Assembly: GCF_026898135.2 (NCBI RefSeq)
Contig: NZ_CP114035.2
Location: 1,839,501-1,903,500, forward strand
DNA length: 64,000 bases
Direction: 5' to 3'
From: Pseudomonas fortuita
GTDB taxonomy: Bacteria; Pseudomonadota; Gammaproteobacteria; Pseudomonadales; Pseudomonadaceae
Part shown: positions 13,860 through 22,581 of the stretch, in pieces
Layout: every line of letters begins with the position of its first letter
Numbering within the stretch: the first letter of the stretch is position 1
Position numbers and translations under genes: made by a program
Notes under the pieces: model-generated
The model's database searches: none
What the model was told of the DNA's origin: nothing
Seen by the model: only the letters and a program-made list of their open reading frames with translations

Positions 13860-15539
13860 ATGCAATGGACAACCGCCTGCCCGGATTGGTGGAGGTGCCT
13901 GGCTGCGAGCGAATCAATCATCCCCGAGCCGCTGTTTCCAGACGAAGCTGAAGCCGGCCTCGACGTGTTCAAGGGGCTGAAGATCGTCGATGCCCCGGGC
14001 AGCCCCACCATTGAGGCTGCCTGCGCACCCTGGGTCTTGGCATTCGCCGGGGCCATCTTCGGCAGCTACAACAGCGAGACTGGCGAGCGTCTGATCCGCG
14101 AAGTGATGCTCTGCATCCCGAAGAAAAACAGTAAATCTACGATCGCTGCAGGGATCATGCTGACCGCACTGATCCGCAACTGGCGTCTTTCGGCTGAGTT
14201 CATCATCCTGGCGCCGACCAAGGAGATTGCCGACAACTCGTTCATCCCGGCCAAAGACATGGTCAACAATGACGACGAGCTGAAAGCGTTGCTGCATGTT
14301 CAGCCGCACCTGCGGTTGATCACCCATCGCGAGACCGGTGCCACCTTGAAGGTGGTGGCTGCGGATAGCGATGTGGTGGGCGGCAAGAAAGCCGTCGGTG
14401 TCCTCATCGACGAAGCTTGGCTATTCGGCAAAAACCCGAAAGCCGCTGACATGATCCGTGAGGCGACTGGCGGTCTGCTGTCGCGACCCGAAGGCTTCAT
14501 CATCTGGCTCACGACCCAGTCGAATGAGCCGCCGGCGGGTGTGTTCCGCTCCAAGCTCAACTATGCACGCGGCGTGCGTGATGGCCGGATCGACGACAAC
14601 CGCTTCCTGCCGATCATCTATGAGTTCTCTCAAGAGATGATCAAGAGCGGCGAGGCGCGGAAGCCTGAGAACTTCCACCTGGTCAATCCGAACATCGACT
14701 ACTCCGTCGACCGCCCCACCCTAGAACGCCTGTTCATGCAGGCTGAACTGGATGGCGAGGCTGAGCTTCGCGGATTTTTAGCCAAGCATCTCAATATTGA
14801 GATCGGCCTCGCGCTGATGTCAGACGCATGGGTCGGCGCGGAGTTTTGGGAGGCTCAAGCTGCTACGTGGCTGAACCTTGATGAAATCCTCACCCGGTGC
14901 GAAGTGGTCGATGTTGGTGGTGATGGAGGCGGCCTTGATGACCTGCTCGGGCTGGCAGTGATCGGGCGGGAGGCGGGTACCCGCAGGTGGTTCCACTGGG
15001 CTCACGCTTGGGCACATCCTTCTGTTCTTGAACGGCGCAAATCTGAGGCTCCGCGACTCAGAGACCTGGAGAAAGCAGGCGACCTCACCATCGTCGAGCG
15101 TATTGGTGAAGACGTAGCGCAATTCGCGGCTATCGTCGCCCGGGTCAATGCCACCGGTCTTCTGGATAAGGTGGGGCTCGACCCTGCAGGGATTGGCTCT
15201 GTTCTTGATGCCTTGGCGGATGCTGAGGTCGAGGAAGACAAGATCGTCGGCATCTCCCAGGGCTGGAAGCTCACCGGCGCAATCAAGACGACAGAGCGCA
15301 AGCTTGCCGAAGGCACGCTGCTGCACTGCGGCCAACCGCTAATGGCCTGGTCCTGCGGTAACGCCAAAGGGGTGCCATCGGCCAACGCGTTCTTGATCAC
15401 TAAGCAGGCTTCGGGCACAGCAAAGATCGACCCGCTGATGGCTACTATCAACGCCGTTTCTCTGATCAGCCTCAACCCTGAAGGCCGTGGAGGAATGGAC
15501 AACTTCATGGCTGGCATTCGGGACCCACTGATCGCATGA
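13860..15539 (+). CDS. Terminase large subunit
   Basis: A 559-residue packaging motor. N-terminal ATPase: Walker A-like CIPKKNSKSTIAAG (near residue 84-97), Walker B VGVLIDEAWLFG (near 180) and a coupling motif WLTTQSNEP. The C-terminal RNase-H-like nuclease begins near residue 350 (VVDVGGDGGGLDDLLGLAVIG) with later acidic residues (KVGLDPAG, GISQGWKLTG). Cuts concatemers at cos and drives DNA into proheads. Confidence 0.92.
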   Translation: MQWTTACPDWWRCLAASESIIPEPLFPDEAEAGLDVFKGLKIVDAPGSPTIEAACAPWVLAFAGAIFGSYNSETGERLIREVMLCIPKKNSKSTIAAGIMLTALIRNWRLSAEFIILAPTKEIADNSFIPAKDMVNNDDELKALLHVQPHLRLITHRETGATLKVVAADSDVVGGKKAVGVLIDEAWLFGKNPKAADMIREATGGLLSRPEGFIIWLTTQSNEPPAGVFRSKLNYARGVRDGRIDDNRFLPIIYEFSQEMIKSGEARKPENFHLVNPNIDYSVDRPTLERLFMQAELDGEAELRGFLAKHLNIEIGLALMSDAWVGAEFWEAQAATWLNLDEILTRCEVVDVGGDGGGLDDLLGLAVIGREAGTRRWFHWAHAWAHPSVLERRKSEAPRLRDLEKAGDLTIVERIGEDVAQFAAIVARVNATGLLDKVGLDPAGIGSVLDALADAEVEEDKIVGISQGWKLTGAIKTTERKLAEGTLLHCGQPLMAWSCGNAKGVPSANAFLITKQASGTAKIDPLMATINAVSLISLNPEGRGGMDNFMAGIRDPLIA

Positions 15540-15697
15540 ACGCATTTCATATTTTCATCGCCTGCGCAGTGGTCGCTTTCTGCTTGGCGTGCAGCGGGGT
15601 CTGGATGCTGGCTGGTACCGGCTGGGCTTTGCTGGCCGGATCGCTGAGCTTCTTCTGCATCGCTGGCTTCATCCGCAGAGGGCTTGTCAGTGATTAA
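15536..15697 (+). CDS. Small membrane protein between terminase and portal
   Basis: A 53-residue ORF starting at an ATGA overlap with the terminase gene: MNAFHIFIACAVVAFCLACSG, then two more hydrophobic stretches (WMLAGTGWALLAGSLSFFCIAGFIRRG). Two transmembrane helices with a positively charged C-terminus. Prophage 2 has an unrelated-looking two-helix protein in exactly this position (59588-59773), which argues that a membrane protein here matters. Confidence 0.7.
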   Translation: MNAFHIFIACAVVAFCLACSGVWMLAGTGWALLAGSLSFFCIAGFIRRGLVSD

Positions 15698-16988
15698 AAC
15701 CCTATCCCAGGCATTGGGGGCTGCTGTTACCAAGCCTTCAGCCAGTATGAGTGAATGGCTGGGCAAGACCATCAAGCTGTCGGATGGAGGTTTCTGGAGT
15801 GCCTTCAACGGCGCCCAGTCCAGTAGTGGTAAGTCAGTCAGCGTCGATAAGGCCATGCGATTGTCCACAGTGTGGGCATGCGTTCGGATTATCTCGACTT
15901 CGGTAGCTGGCTTGCCGTTGAGCATCTACCGGCGGATGCCCGATGGTAGTCGAGAGAGCGCCCGTGATTTCCCGCTGTACGATGTTGTGCACAACAGCCC
16001 CAACGAAGACATGGCTGCCTTTCATTTCTGGCAGGCAGTCGTCGCCTCGATGCTGTTGTGGGGCAACGCCTACTGCGAGATCCATCGCTCTGCTGGGCGC
16101 GTCATCGCCTTGGACTTCCTGATGCCGTCGAGAGTCGATCTGGAGTTCGACGACGATGGACGGCTCAGGTATTTCTTCAAGCCCCGAAAGGGAGCCCGTC
16201 GAGAGATCCAGCGGCAGGACATGCTGCACATCCCAGCCTTTACCCTGGATGGCCGAGTCGGCCTTTCTGCTATTCGGTACGGTGCAGACGTGTTCGGTTC
16301 AGCGATGTCAGCAGACGATGCCGCCAACAGCACGTTCCGAAACGGCATGATGCCCACGGTCGCGTTTTCGGTCGACAAGACGCTCAACCCAGCCCAGCGC
16401 GTTGAGTTTCGTGAGTACGTGAAGACCATTTCCGGAGCGCTGAATGCCGGCAAGAGCCCTGTGCTCGAGCAAGGCGTGAAGCCGGAGATGATCGGCATCA
16501 ACCCTGCCGATGCTCAGCTGCTCGAGTCGAGAGGCCACAGCATCGAAGAGATCTGCCGATGGTTCGGTGTTCCGCCCTGGATGGTGATGAAGACCGACAA
16601 GGGCAGCAACTGGGGCACAGGCTTGGAACAGCAGCAGATCGCGTTTCTCACCTACTGCATCATGTCCTTCACGGCGCCTATCGAGCAGTGCGTAAACAAG
16701 TGGTGCATGACGGCTGTCGACCGGATCAAGTTCTACGCAGAGTACTCACTTGAAGCGTTCCTGCGTGCGGACAGCGCTGGTCGCGCGGCCTATCTCAGCA
16801 CGATGGGGCAGAACGGCTACATGACCCGAAACGAGGGCCGGCGGAAAGAAAACCTTCCGAGCATGCCGGGTGGCGATGTACTGACCGTGCAATCCAACCT
16901 GGTGCCACTTGACCAGCTGGGCAAGCAAAACGATAGCCAGGCCGCAAGGGCCGCATTGATGAACTGGCTCCAACAGCCGGAAAAGTAA
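15690..16988 (+). CDS. HK97-family portal protein
   Basis: A 432-residue protein with the HK97 portal signature: AMRLSTVWACVRIISTSVAGLPLSIYRR, HFWQAVVASMLLWGNAYCEI, VSRS-like clip region and FGVPPWMVMKTDKGSNWGTGLEQQQIAFLTYC. Forms the dodecameric DNA port of the head. I chose GTG 15690 because AGAGGG lies 7 bases upstream; TTG 15684 is the other option. It overlaps the small membrane protein gene. Confidence 0.92.
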   Translation: MIKTLSQALGAAVTKPSASMSEWLGKTIKLSDGGFWSAFNGAQSSSGKSVSVDKAMRLSTVWACVRIISTSVAGLPLSIYRRMPDGSRESARDFPLYDVVHNSPNEDMAAFHFWQAVVASMLLWGNAYCEIHRSAGRVIALDFLMPSRVDLEFDDDGRLRYFFKPRKGARREIQRQDMLHIPAFTLDGRVGLSAIRYGADVFGSAMSADDAANSTFRNGMMPTVAFSVDKTLNPAQRVEFREYVKTISGALNAGKSPVLEQGVKPEMIGINPADAQLLESRGHSIEEICRWFGVPPWMVMKTDKGSNWGTGLEQQQIAFLTYCIMSFTAPIEQCVNKWCMTAVDRIKFYAEYSLEAFLRADSAGRAAYLSTMGQNGYMTRNEGRRKENLPSMPGGDVLTVQSNLVPLDQLGKQNDSQAARAALMNWLQQPEK

Positions 16989-17004
16989 ATCACGGGAGCA
17001 ATCC

Positions 17005-17862
17005 ATGAAGCACAAGATCCAGTCTCGCGGCCTGCGCAGCGAGATGAGCCCGCGCGCGCTCGAAAAATGGAATCCCGCGATCCAGGCGGCCGTCGAGAAC
17101 ACCTCGGACACCATCACTGTTTACGGAGTGATCGGCGAAGACTGGTATGGCGAAGGCGTCACACTGAAACGAATCGATGCCGCTCTGCGGGCCATCGGCG
17201 AGCGAGATGTCACCGTCTACATCAACTCGCCAGGCGGCGACATGTTTGAAGGCATTGCTATCTACAACCGTCTGCAGGAGCACAGCCATCAGGTCACCAC
17301 CAAGGTGCTCGGCATGGCGGCTAGCGCTGCTTCGATTGTCTTCCTGGCTGGCAAAAAGCGTGAGGTGGCCAGCAGCGCCTTCCTCATGATCCACAACTGC
17401 TGGACCTGGCTCGCCGGCAATCGCAACTACCTGCGCGATATCGCTGACGACATGGAGGAGTTCGACGCCGCGATGGCAGACCTCTATGCCGAGACCAGTG
17501 GCCAGTCGACAGAAGACATGGCCGAGCTGATGGACGACGAAACCTACATCCGCGGCAAGCGTGCCGTGGAGCTTGGCCTGGCCACCGGGCTGTTGTCGGC
17601 CACTGAAGTAACCGAGCGCGAAACCGAAGACGCCGCGCAGGCCAATGCGCTCAAGGCCATGGATGTAGCGCTGGCCAAGGGTGGAATGCCTCGCTCCGAG
17701 CGCCGCGAACTATTCGCCAGTTTCAAGTCCGGTATGCCTCGCGCTACCGGCGGGGGTACGCACAACGCTGCCCCGCCCGATAAGCCCCGCGCTGTCGCGC
17801 CAGACCTCTCCGCCTCTCTGAGCGCGGCAACCAATCTCCTCAATTCTCTGAAAGGAAAGTGA
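17005..17862 (+). CDS. ClpP-like head maturation protease
   Basis: A 285-residue protein. Residues 35-200 are a ClpP/crotonase-fold Ser protease: VTVYINSPGGDMFEGIAIYNRLQ, GMAASAASIVFLAG (catalytic Ser), FLMIHNCWTWLAG (catalytic His) and DDETYIRGKRAVELGLA (catalytic Asp region). The Pro/Ala-rich tail may be a scaffold-like extension. Processes the capsid precursor. GGGAG site upstream. Confidence 0.9.
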   Translation: MKHKIQSRGLRSEMSPRALEKWNPAIQAAVENTSDTITVYGVIGEDWYGEGVTLKRIDAALRAIGERDVTVYINSPGGDMFEGIAIYNRLQEHSHQVTTKVLGMAASAASIVFLAGKKREVASSAFLMIHNCWTWLAGNRNYLRDIADDMEEFDAAMADLYAETSGQSTEDMAELMDDETYIRGKRAVELGLATGLLSATEVTERETEDAAQANALKAMDVALAKGGMPRSERRELFASFKSGMPRATGGGTHNAAPPDKPRAVAPDLSASLSAATNLLNSLKGK

Positions 17863-17864
17863 CC

Positions 17865-19046
17865 ATGGACTTTGAAGCCCAAGTCAAAGAACTCAACGCC
17901 AGCCTCAAGGGCATTGGTGATCAGATCAAAGCGCAGGCTGAGGCTACCGACAAACAGATCAAGGCGTCAGGCGAGATGACTGCCGAAACCCGTACCAAGG
18001 TCGACGAACTGCTGACCAAGCAGGGTGAGCTCAATGCCCGCCTGGGCGAAGCTGAGCAGAAGCTGGTGAACGCCAGCCGTGACCGCGGCAATCAGGAGGA
18101 GCCGCAGAAGTCGGTTGGCGCTCTGGTGATCGGCAGCGAAGAAATGCAGGACATGAACTCGTCCTTCCGCGGGTCTCGCCGCGTGTCCGTACCGCGCGCG
18201 GCCATTACCACCGCAACCGGCGGGGACCTGGTGCCTGCTGAGCGTTTGGCTGGCGTCGTTGCTCCGCCTCAGCGTCGGCTGACCATTCGCGACCTGGTGG
18301 CGCCGGGCCAGACCGAGTCGAACTCCATCGAGTACATTCGCGAGACCGGATTCACCAACAACGCGCGAACCGTGGCGGAGAACACCGCCAAGCCGTACTC
18401 CGACATCACCTTCGCGCTGACCACCGCGAACGTCCGCACCATTGCCCACCTGTTCAAGGCGAGTCGGCAGATGCTCGACGATGCCAAGGCACTCCAGAGC
18501 TACATCGACGGTCGCGCTCGCTACGGCCTGAACATGGCGGAAGAGGCTCAGCTGCTCTACGGCAACGGTACCGGTGCCAACCTGCAGGGTCTTGTGACTG
18601 TTGCTCAGCTGTATGCCCCGCAGGCCGGGCTGACGGTAGTGGGCGAGCAACGGATCGACCGTCTGCGCCTCGCGCTGCTGCAAGCAGAGCTGGCCGACTT
18701 CCCCTCGGACGGCATCGTGCTGAACCCCATCGACTGGGCAGCGATCGAGCTCACCAAGGATGGAGAGGGCCGGTACATCATCGGCCAGCCGCAGGAAGGC
18801 ACCAACGCGAAGCTCTGGAATCGCCCGGTGGTTTCGACTCAGGCCATGACCCAGAACGACTTCCTGGTCGGCGCGTTCAAGCTCGGCGCACAAATCTTCG
18901 ACCGCATGGAGATCGAAGTGCTGATCTCGACCGAGAACGACAAGGACTTCGAGAACAACATGGCAACGATCCGTGCCGAGGAGCGCCTGGCATTCGCGAT
19001 CTACCGCGACGAGGCGTTCGTCACTGGCCCGTTGGTCACTCCTTAA
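17865..19046 (+). CDS. HK97-family major capsid protein
   Basis: A 393-residue protein. Residues 1-90 are a charged coiled-coil delta domain (EAQVKELNASLKGIGDQIKAQ ... LGEAEQKLVNAS) that the protease should remove. The HK97 fold follows, with RLTIRDLVAPGQTESNSIEYIRETGF, ASRQMLDDAKALQSYIDGRARYGLNMAEEAQLLYGNG and FLVGAFKLGAQIFDRMEIEV. ATG 17865 has AAAGGAAAG upstream. Confidence 0.93.
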   Translation: MDFEAQVKELNASLKGIGDQIKAQAEATDKQIKASGEMTAETRTKVDELLTKQGELNARLGEAEQKLVNASRDRGNQEEPQKSVGALVIGSEEMQDMNSSFRGSRRVSVPRAAITTATGGDLVPAERLAGVVAPPQRRLTIRDLVAPGQTESNSIEYIRETGFTNNARTVAENTAKPYSDITFALTTANVRTIAHLFKASRQMLDDAKALQSYIDGRARYGLNMAEEAQLLYGNGTGANLQGLVTVAQLYAPQAGLTVVGEQRIDRLRLALLQAELADFPSDGIVLNPIDWAAIELTKDGEGRYIIGQPQEGTNAKLWNRPVVSTQAMTQNDFLVGAFKLGAQIFDRMEIEVLISTENDKDFENNMATIRAEERLAFAIYRDEAFVTGPLVTP

Positions 19047-19094
19047 CTCTTCCGCAACGCGGCGCCAGAAATGGCGCCCCAACGGAGTAATCAA

Positions 19095-19631
19095 ATGGCA
19101 CGTAAACAGGAAACACCAGCATCCACGGCTGATGCGAAGGATCCGGTCACCACCGTTGACTCCAGCAGCAGCTCTTCTGAAACTGCCGGTCCGCCTCCTT
19201 CGGCTGGCACTGCGCTTGTCCCAGATAGCAGCGACTCAACCAACTCGGGTGTCCCGGCAGTTGCTCCAGGCCAAGCGGAAGGCTCGGGGCTGGTGCCGCC
19301 AGAAGGACAAGCAGTCGCCGGCAATGGGCCGGATGTCGCCACGGGCGATCAGGGTACCAGCCCCGGCATCGCCACAACTGACGCTGCGGGATCCGAAGAC
19401 GCCGGTCCGGCTGCATCAACCTTGGCCAGAAGCAGCGCCGGCACTGATCAGGTGGCACCAGAAGAGCAGGCGAAGCCCAACCCTGCGACTCTTCAGATTT
19501 ATCCGCTGCGGTCTTACATGGATGAAGGCGAGCTTCGTCGTCGTGGCGGGCCTGCTTATACGGTCCCGCGCCGGCATGCGGAGGAACTGGTGCAGCGGAA
19601 TCTGGCATCGCTCGAACCGCTGAAGGAGTAA
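19095..19631 (+). CDS. Low-complexity head-region protein
   Basis: A 178-residue protein. Residues 1-130 are disordered (Ser/Thr/Gly/Ala/Pro-rich, DSSSSSSETAGPPPSAGTAL); the last 47 (LQIYPLRSYMDEGELRRRGGPAYTVPRRHAEELVQRNLAS) look like a small folded unit with a motif seen in short phage proteins that mark positions in peptides of head-fibre or connector genes. Prophage 2 has an acidic low-complexity protein in the same slot (63431-63853). Probably a head decoration or assembly factor. Confidence 0.65.
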   Translation: MARKQETPASTADAKDPVTTVDSSSSSSETAGPPPSAGTALVPDSSDSTNSGVPAVAPGQAEGSGLVPPEGQAVAGNGPDVATGDQGTSPGIATTDAAGSEDAGPAASTLARSSAGTDQVAPEEQAKPNPATLQIYPLRSYMDEGELRRRGGPAYTVPRRHAEELVQRNLASLEPLKE

Positions 19632-19635
19632 GGGT

Positions 19636-19977
19636 ATGTCGGTCATCAGCTTGACCATTGCCCGGCATCATCTCCGAGATCCCGACGATGATGACGAATA
19701 CCTGGAGCTCCTGATCGAGGCGGCAGAAGGGCAGGCTATGGACTATTTGAACCGTCGCTTCTACGCAGATCAGCAAGCGCTGGACGAAGCTGTCGCTGCC
19801 GACGATGCCGGCGAGTCCCCCATGGTCTGCAATAAGCAGATCAAGGCTGCCTGCTTGCTGATCCTCGGCCACCTTTACGCCAACCGCGAGGACGTTGTGA
19901 TCGGAACCATCGCCATCGAACTCCCGCAAGGTTCGAAGGCGCTCCTGACGCCGCATCGTATCGGGTGGGGCATATGA
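19636..19977 (+). CDS. Head-tail connector, gp6-like
   Basis: A 113-residue protein with the HK97 gp6/YqbG pattern: ISLTIARHHLRDPDDDDEYLELLIEAAEGQAMDYLNRRFY followed by QIKAACLLILGHLYANRED. Forms the ring below the portal. Overlaps the next start by four bases. Confidence 0.87.
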   Translation: MSVISLTIARHHLRDPDDDDEYLELLIEAAEGQAMDYLNRRFYADQQALDEAVAADDAGESPMVCNKQIKAACLLILGHLYANREDVVIGTIAIELPQGSKALLTPHRIGWGI

Positions 19978-20300
19978 GGGCTGGGCCGCTGCGTCATCGG
20001 CTGCAGGTGGCTCATCGACACGAGGAGAGGAATAAATCCGGGGGCGCCACAGTGACGTGGCTGCCAGCTGCTCGCCCTGAAATGTGGGGTGAGGTTCGTA
20101 CCCCAAGCGGTCGGGTCATTGCGGTTGCGGAAAAGCTGAGTGCTGTTGTAACCGCCGAAATCATCGGCAGGCCGCGCCCAGATATCATCGCAGGATCGCG
20201 CCTGACGCGCCGGGGGATCACCTACCAGGTTGAGGCCGTTTTGCCGGACAACGAAAACTCCTTGATGAGGCTTCTCTGCTCATCGGTACCTAACCCATGA
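19974..20300 (+). CDS. Head closure / head-tail adaptor protein
   Basis: A 108-residue protein of the SPP1 gp16/HK97 gp7 type: MRAGPLRHRLQVAHRHEERNKSGGATVTW, EMWGEVRTPSGR, then RLTRRGITYQVEAVLPDNENSLMRLLCS. Binds below the connector ring to close the filled head. ATG 19974 at an ATGA overlap is preferred to GTG 19965. Confidence 0.8.
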   Translation: MRAGPLRHRLQVAHRHEERNKSGGATVTWLPAARPEMWGEVRTPSGRVIAVAEKLSAVVTAEIIGRPRPDIIAGSRLTRRGITYQVEAVLPDNENSLMRLLCSSVPNP

Positions 20301-20308
20301 GGTGAATG

Positions 20309-20479
20309 ATGAAAATTAGAGCACTAGGCCCTTTGACGGGCGCATCTGGTGAGCGTGAGAAGGGCGAAGAATTCGAGGTCGACAATGCCTATGGCGAAGG
20401 CCTGATTGCCCGAGGCTACGCCGAGGCGGTCACCGACAAGGCCGCGAAGCCAGCGAAGGCCGATGCGGCCAAGGAGTAG
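20309..20479 (+). CDS. Short head-tail region protein
   Basis: A 56-residue ORF: MKIRALGPLTGASGEREKGE, then FEVDNAYGEGLIARGYAEAV and a Lys/Ala tail. The beta-rich start plus AYGEGLIARGYAE resembles the short module found in many phages next to gp6/gp10 genes (and at the ends of head-fibre-like proteins such as 19095 here). A second ATG three bases upstream is possible. GAGGTGA site. Confidence 0.7.
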   Translation: MKIRALGPLTGASGEREKGEEFEVDNAYGEGLIARGYAEAVTDKAAKPAKADAAKE

Positions 20480-20482
20480 GGA

Positions 20483-20983
20483 ATGGCGCGCCGGTCGAGC
20501 ATTCGTGGCGACATCCGTTTACGCCGGACGCTGCGCAACATCCACAAGACGATGGACAACGAGTTGCAGCCCGCGATGCTAGAGGCGGCGAACCGCATCC
20601 TGGAGACTCAGCGAGAGTTGATGCCCAAGGACACCGGAGCGGCTGCTGCCGCGCTCAGGGTTTACGTTTCGCCCAGCGGTTTAGATGCCCAGATCGGCAT
20701 TCGTGGCAAGCGCGACAACCGGCGGTTTTTCTACCTGCGCTTCATCGAGTACGGCACCAAGGGCTATACCGGCGGTAAGCGGGCCGGTGATCGCAACCGG
20801 CGTGTCACCAACAAAAGCGATGGCACCCACTTCTTCGGCAAATACCCGGATATCCCGGCCAGGCCGGCCCACCCGTGGCTGCGCCCATCTATCCAGGTAA
20901 ACCGCGAGTATGTCATGGCTGACATCAAAGCCGCCGTGAACCGTACGCTGCTCAAAGCGAGCCAGGGGGTTGGCAATGGGTGA
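20483..20983 (+). CDS. HK97 gp10-like tail completion protein
   Basis: A 166-residue protein with QPAMLEAANRILETQRELMPKDTGAAAAALRV, then FYLRFIEYGTKGYTGG and PARPAHPWLRPSI; the PxDTG-x-L and (P)ARPFLRP-type motifs are diagnostic of the gp10 family. Helps join tail to head. Confidence 0.88.
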   Translation: MARRSSIRGDIRLRRTLRNIHKTMDNELQPAMLEAANRILETQRELMPKDTGAAAAALRVYVSPSGLDAQIGIRGKRDNRRFFYLRFIEYGTKGYTGGKRAGDRNRRVTNKSDGTHFFGKYPDIPARPAHPWLRPSIQVNREYVMADIKAAVNRTLLKASQGVGNG

Positions 20984-21362
20984 TCCATCTCTGGCACTAC
21001 AGGAGGCCATCTTCGCCAGGCTTCAGACCGAGGTCAGCTGCCCGATATACGACGGCGCGCCCTTGAATGCTGAAATGCCCTACGTATCCATCGACCGGGA
21101 GGTATCGGTCAACAGCAGCCCAATCGCTGGCCGCAAGCGCGAAACGCGCCTGTTGTACCTGTCCGTCTGGTCCGATGCCGTGGGTCAGGCCGAGGTTAAG
21201 CGCATCAACGGCGAAGTCATCGCCGCTTTGGACGAGCGTCGCCTCCCATTGGAGGTTGGTCGCGCGGTATCCATCCGGGTCGAGCAGGTCGACGCTCAGC
21301 GCGACGCCGACGGCATTACTTACCAGGGCTCGATCACCGTCCGCGTGATCACTACCCACTGA
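20976..21362 (+). CDS. Tail terminator / DUF3168-type protein
   Basis: A 128-residue protein: LALQEAIFARLQTEVSCPIYDGAPLNAEMPYVSID, then TRLLYLSVWSD and YQGSITVRVITTH, matching DUF3168 (tail completion/terminator). Should cap the tail tube. ATG 20976 overlaps the upstream gene by eight bases; TTG 20970 is an alternative. Confidence 0.87.
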   Translation: MGDPSLALQEAIFARLQTEVSCPIYDGAPLNAEMPYVSIDREVSVNSSPIAGRKRETRLLYLSVWSDAVGQAEVKRINGEVIAALDERRLPLEVGRAVSIRVEQVDAQRDADGITYQGSITVRVITTH

Positions 21363-21417
21363 ACCACCCATCTGCCGCGCCGCGGCTTTTATCCAATGTG
21401 CCTTTGGAGGAACCCTC

Positions 21418-21918
21418 ATGGCCGACGACAACCTCAACACAGCCGCGGGCTGCCGCCTTGCCATCGGCGGAAAGACCGGTGCCGATAGCGAAACCAAGTA
21501 CAAGGCCGACACGTACGTACAGGTGGGCGAGATCGAAGATCTGGGCGAATTTGGCGACACCTTCAGTGCCGTAAACTTCACCTCCCTGAGCGATGGCCGC
21601 GTACGCAAGTACAAGGGCACCGCCGACGCGGGGAACATGACCATGACCGTGGGCCTGGACAGTGGCGATGCTGGTCAAAAAGCCGTGTCGGTGGCGCACA
21701 AGGACCGCTCCAAGGGCAACTACAACGTCAAGGTCACGCTCAACGATGGTGACCCAGATGCAAGCCCTGTCATCCTGCCCACCACCTTCTACTTCGGGGT
21801 GAAGGTGATGAACAACACCGTGGCTCCAGGTGCGGCCGATAACGTGGTGCGTCGCAATATGACGTTCGCGATCAACACCGACATCATTGAAATCCCTGCC
21901 GGCCCGGCAGGCCCTTGA
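21418..21918 (+). CDS. Major tail tube protein
   Basis: A 166-residue, beta-rich protein: AAGCRLAIGGKTGADSETKY, YVQVGEIEDLGEFGDTFSAVNFTSLSDGRVRKYKGTADAGNMTM, typical of siphophage tail tube (phage_TTP) proteins. Position between terminator and chaperone genes agrees. TTTGGAGG site upstream. Confidence 0.88.
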   Translation: MADDNLNTAAGCRLAIGGKTGADSETKYKADTYVQVGEIEDLGEFGDTFSAVNFTSLSDGRVRKYKGTADAGNMTMTVGLDSGDAGQKAVSVAHKDRSKGNYNVKVTLNDGDPDASPVILPTTFYFGVKVMNNTVAPGAADNVVRRNMTFAINTDIIEIPAGPAGP

Positions 21919-21958
21919 CCGAAGGGGCTGAGCCCCTTCCTTCGTTGCGAGAACCCCA

Positions 21959-22303
21959 ATGAGCGAAGCCTTGCATGGCACCGTCACGCTGGTAATCGGT
22001 GCGCGCAGCTACACCCTCAAGCCTACGTTGGATGCGGCACTGCGCATTGAGGCCCGTTTTGGCGGGTTGCGCGCAGCCCTGGAGTCCATGCGCCTGATGA
22101 GCATTGCTGCTTGCGCAGACATCGTCATCGCTGGCGCCGACCTGAAGCCCGATCAGCACCCGGCCATCGCCGGTGAAGTATTCCACTCCGGTGTAGCCAA
22201 AGTGTCCGGTCAGCTGACCGAGTTTATCACTGTCCTACTCAACCCGGTGCCGCCGAGCGTTGCCGCCCGGGGAAAGGACGAGGCGGCCAGCACAGCGCAG
22301 TGA
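21959..22303 (+). CDS. Tail assembly chaperone (gpG-like)
   Basis: A 114-residue protein: LHGTVTLVIGARSYTLKPTLDAALRIEARFGGLRAALESM, a GTA_TIM/gpG-type chaperone fold. It ends with the slippery heptamer GGGAAAG ten codons before its stop; a fraction of ribosomes should shift -1 there and continue into the 22300-22536 frame, giving a G-T type fusion that loads the tape measure protein. Confidence 0.85.
   Translation: MSEALHGTVTLVIGARSYTLKPTLDAALRIEARFGGLRAALESMRLMSIAACADIVIAGADLKPDQHPAIAGEVFHSGVAKVSGQLTEFITVLLNPVPPSVAARGKDEAASTAQ
22270..22276 (+). promoter_or_regulatory. Programmed -1 frameshift site GGGAAAG
   Basis: In the zero frame the codons read CGG GGA AAG, so the heptamer is G GGA AAG, the same slippery sequence used between lambda genes G and T. 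After a -1 slip the frame stays open from 22276 to the stop at 22536. Confidence 0.85.
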
Positions 22304-22536
22304 AGAACGGCAGCTACGTCGATTACCTATTCGGCGTGGCCACCGGCTGGCTTGGCTGGCCGCCTGACACCGCGTGGCAGACCCCCATCCCCCAGATCAT
22401 GCTTGCGCTCGATGCTCACCTCGACTGGACAGGGCGCGGGCAGGCTGACCAAGGAAAAGCCCAAGCTGGGCCCCAGAAACGGGAGAGCGTCGCCGAAAAG
22501 CTCAAAAACTTCCTGCGGGGGAGGCCTAAACAGTAG
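22300..22536 (+). CDS. Tail assembly chaperone T-domain, expressed by frameshift
   Basis: A 78-residue ORF (GTG start) containing VDYLFGVATGWLGWPPDTAWQTPIPQIMLALDAHLDWT, a domain found as the second tail-chaperone frame in Pseudomonas siphophages. The GTG has no good ribosome site and the frame is open back to the GGGAAAG site, so the real product is most likely the -1 fusion of 21959-22275 with 22276-22536, about 192 residues. Confidence 0.8.
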   Translation: MKNGSYVDYLFGVATGWLGWPPDTAWQTPIPQIMLALDAHLDWTGRGQADQGKAQAGPQKRESVAEKLKNFLRGRPKQ

Positions 22537-22544
22537 ATAGCGTG

Positions 22545-22565
22545 CCGCCTCCGGGCGGATTTTTT
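22545..22565 (+). terminator. Hairpin-T-run before the tape measure gene
   Basis: CCGCC-TCCG-GGCGG followed by ATTTTTT, ending 17 bases before the tape measure ATG. Of intrinsic-terminator form, but inside the Q-modified late operon. Similar elements precede other tail and head genes. Confidence 0.65.
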
Positions 22566-22581
22566 GTGCTTGGAGATTTGC

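Noticed and set aside
17967..19094. 375-codon antisense ORF over the capsid gene
   Set aside because: The capsid reading is certain; His/Arg/Leu-rich shadow frame.
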